Assembly: GCA_900556795.1 (NCBI GenBank)
Contig: USQD01000010.1
Span: 1 to 18,935 of the forward strand
Reading direction: 5' to 3'
Length of the DNA stretch: 18,935 nt
From: an uncultured Prevotella sp.
Lineage (GTDB): Bacteria > Bacteroidota > Bacteroidia > Bacteroidales > Bacteroidaceae
Below the pieces are notes generated by a model that was given only the letters and a program-made list of their open reading frames with translations, did not search any database and was not told the DNA's origin. This document shows, piece by piece, positions 16,915-18,935 of the stretch (position 1 is its first letter; every line of letters starts with the position of its first letter). Made by a program: the position numbers and the translations under genes.

Positions 16915-18252
16915 ATGGCACATAAACTTTGGGAAAAGAACTTTGAAGTAAACAAGGAAATCGAAAGATTTACCGTAGGACGCGACCGTGAGCTCGACCT
17001 CTATCTCGCCAAATATGACGTGCTGGGAAGTATGGCGCACATCACTATGCTCGAAAGCATCGGACTCTTGGAGAAAGATGAGCTGACACAGCTCCTCGCA
17101 GAATTGAAGAATATCTACGCCATCGCCGACAAGGGCGAGTTCGTTATCGAAGACGGCGTGGAGGATGTTCATTCCCAAGTAGAACTGATGCTCACCCAGA
17201 AACTGGGCGACATGGGTAAAAAGATTCATTCGGGAAGATCTCGCAACGACCAGGTGCTGGTAGACCTCAAACTCTTCACCCGTCATGAGTTGAAGGAGAT
17301 TGTGGATGCCGTGAAGATTCTCTTCGACGAGCTGATTCAGAAGAGTAACCAGTACAAGGATGTATTGATGCCGGGCTACACCCACCTGCAGGTGGCAATG
17401 CCTTCGTCATTCGGACTCTGGTTTGGCGCTTATGCAGAGGGACTTGCCGACGACATGCTCTTCCTACAGGCTGCTTACCGCATGACCAACCGCAACCCAT
17501 TGGGAAGTGCAGCAGGCTACGGAAGCTCATTCCCATTGAACCGCACCATGACAACGGAACTTCTCGGTTTCGACAGTATGGATTATAATGTGGTTTACGC
17601 CCAGATGGGTAGAGGAAAAATGGAGCGCAACGTGGCTTTCGCCATGGCTACCGTGGCAGGAACTTTGGCTAAGATGGCTTTCGATGCCTGCATGTTCAAC
17701 TGCCAGAACTTCGGCTTCGTGAAGTTGCCGAAAGAGTGCACTACCGGTTCAAGCATCATGCCTCACAAAAAGAACCCAGACGTATTCGAGTTGATTCGTG
17801 CCAAGAGCAACAAGCTCCAAAGCTTGCCTCAGCAGGTAATGCTCATCATGAACAACCTGCCAGTAGGTTACTTCCGCGACCTTCAGATTATCAAGGAAGT
17901 ATTCCTTCCTGCCTTCGACGAGTTGAAGGACTGCCTGCAGATGACTGCTTACATCATCAACAAAATGGAGGTGAACGAGCATATTCTCGATGATCCTCGC
18001 TACGACCCAATGTTCTCTGTAGAGGAAGTTAACCAGCTTGCTGCCAATGGAATGCCTTTCCGTGATGCTTACAAAACTGTGGGACTGGAAATAGAAGCAG
18101 GCGAATTCAAGCCCAACAAGAACATTCATCATACTCACGAGGGAAGCATCGGCAATCTCTGCAACGATAAGATTCAGGAACTGATGGAGAAAACCCTCTC
18201 AGAATTCCACTTCGAACGCATGGAGAATGCTGAAAAGAATCTCTTGAAATAA
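16915..18252 (+). CDS. argH: Argininosuccinate lyase
   Basis: 445 residues of the fumarase/aspartase superfamily. It splits argininosuccinate into arginine and fumarate, the last step of arginine synthesis, in the cytoplasm. Visible motifs: DVHSQVELMLTQKLGDMGKK near 84-103, HSGRSRNDQVLVDLKLF (106-122), PGYTHLQVAMPSSFGLWF (152-169) and the superfamily signature GSSIMPHKKNPD (278-289), whose serine serves as the catalytic base. Length is close to the usual 455-465. The start ATG lies 13 bp after the SRPBCC stop. No other arg biosynthesis gene is in the window; argS, about 10 kb upstream, uses the product. A lipoprotein gene follows after 19 bp. Confidence 0.97.
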   Translation: MAHKLWEKNFEVNKEIERFTVGRDRELDLYLAKYDVLGSMAHITMLESIGLLEKDELTQLLAELKNIYAIADKGEFVIEDGVEDVHSQVELMLTQKLGDMGKKIHSGRSRNDQVLVDLKLFTRHELKEIVDAVKILFDELIQKSNQYKDVLMPGYTHLQVAMPSSFGLWFGAYAEGLADDMLFLQAAYRMTNRNPLGSAAGYGSSFPLNRTMTTELLGFDSMDYNVVYAQMGRGKMERNVAFAMATVAGTLAKMAFDACMFNCQNFGFVKLPKECTTGSSIMPHKKNPDVFELIRAKSNKLQSLPQQVMLIMNNLPVGYFRDLQIIKEVFLPAFDELKDCLQMTAYIINKMEVNEHILDDPRYDPMFSVEEVNQLAANGMPFRDAYKTVGLEIEAGEFKPNKNIHHTHEGSIGNLCNDKIQELMEKTLSEFHFERMENAEKNLLK

Positions 18253-18271
18253 GAACTGAAAAAGTTCCGGT

Positions 18272-18863
18272 ATGAAGAATAGCAGATTAAAAAATATACA
18301 TATATATAATAAGGTGAAGAGCATGGCTGGAATAGCTATGCTCTTACTTTGTTCGTGCGATGCGGAAAACAGCATCAGCACACAATACCTGTGCCAGTTT
18401 ATCTTCAGAACCCAATATCATCTTGACTGCAGTATTGTTACTGCATTGAGCGGTGCTGGAACTTACACCATGGTTAGCGCTAGAAAAGTAAATGGAGTCT
18501 GGAATATTTACTCCACACTGAACGATGGTAAAAACCATACAGAAACCATCATCCTCTCAACTGCCAAGGAAAATTACGCCAACTATAGCCACATGGGCGC
18601 TGGAAACAATACAACCGACGCAACAAAAAACGGCTTTATATTGGGAACAACCAACTTCAATGGTTACGCTGCCTGGGACCGTCAATGCCCTAACTGCATC
18701 CAGCAATATGGAGGAACCAACTATCCGTTGGAATGGACTGGCAACCGCCAATCAGTCGTTTGCAACAAGTGCAAAAGGGTTTACAATCTGGAAAACGGCA
18801 CGATAACAAGTGGCGGTCAAGGGAAAAACGACAAAGCCCTCATGAGATACAGAGTAGCTTATT
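18272..18863 (+). CDS. Lipoprotein with CPxC/CxxC motifs, Rieske-like fold suspected; truncated by adapter
   Basis: 197 visible residues. The N-terminus has a lipoprotein signal: MAGIAMLLLCSC with acylated Cys29 (lipobox LCSC), followed by DAEN, acidic residues that could act as a surface export signal. An internal start at Met18 (18323) is possible and gives a more typical short signal peptide. The C-terminal half has CPNC (139-142) and CNKC (164-167), with PLEWTGNRQSVV between, and ends in ALMRYRVAY. The layout resembles small Bacteroidales lipoproteins with a Rieske-like fold in which four cysteines replace the Cys/His pairs, perhaps binding zinc or iron; this is inference. The apparent TAG stop (18863-18865) uses the A and G of ligated sequencing adapter, so the true C-terminus is missing. 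It lies 19 bp after argH with no promoter seen. Confidence 0.72.
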
Positions 18864-18935
18864 AGATCGGAAGAGCACACGTCTGAACTCCAGTCACGTT
18901 TCGGAATCTCGTATGCCGTCTTCTGCTTGAAAAAA
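18864..18935 (+). other. Illumina TruSeq adapter and poly-A (contamination, not genome)
   Basis: AGATCGGAAGAGCACACGTC starts at 18864. It continues with TGAACTCCAGTCAC, an 8-base index segment GTTTCGGA (18899-18906), then ATCTCGTATGCCGTC and TTCTGCTTG to 18929, followed by six A. This is the indexed TruSeq read-1 adapter read through to its end; the index matches the one I remember as number 21. Genomic sequence stops at 18863. Confidence 0.98.

Noticed and set aside
18253..18267. Terminator between argH and the lipoprotein (GAACT/AGTTC)
   Set aside because: A 5-bp stem with no T-run; more likely chance, and the 19-bp gap suggests co-transcription.
18733..18930. 65-codon frame at the right end
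   Set aside because: Its C-terminal third is translated sequencing adapter, and the rest overlaps the lipoprotein in another frame.

Overview
The window looks like a stretch of Bacteroidales chromosome, most like Prevotella/Segatella. Five promoters carry the Bacteroidetes -33/-7 pattern (TTTG, 19-20 bp, TAnnTTTG). Shine-Dalgarno sequences are mostly absent, upstream regions are A-rich, and the order prmC-recX-comF-pyrE-SRPBCC-argH is one I associate with this order of bacteria (from memory). No tRNA, rRNA, CRISPR array, complete insertion sequence or phage gene was found. The last 72 bases are Illumina adapter plus poly-A, so the right edge is a contaminated contig end and not genome.

Left part (1-4678): a MacB/FtsX-type ABC exporter, with the ATPase cut by the left edge and a two-FtsX permease upstream of it, runs leftward. 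Diverging from it is a two-component pair, a REC plus Fis-HTH response regulator without an AAA+ domain and a short one-TM histidine kinase. Two tandem palindromes (3161-3203) sit between the divergent promoters and are the best candidate operators. The regulator therefore probably controls itself and the exporter.

Middle (4679-11545): a small acidic orphan protein with its own promoter, argS (arginyl-tRNA synthetase) with a terminator hairpin, a stand-alone RNase HI, a 593-bp gene-free stretch full of short inverted repeats and hairpins, and a secreted GH2 beta-galactosidase.

Right part (11546-18863): a REP-like hairpin cluster, a 52-aa protein and ribD on the minus strand, then a rightward housekeeping set: prmC (release-factor methylation, with an unusual insertion), a 190-bp composite palindromic element, recX, comF, pyrE, an SRPBCC protein, argH and a four-cysteine lipoprotein. 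The lipoprotein is truncated: its apparent stop codon is formed by adapter bases.

Most genes are ordinary. The unexplained signal is mainly in the intergenic DNA, which holds four different families of palindromic or repeated elements, and in the divergent regulatory region of the exporter.
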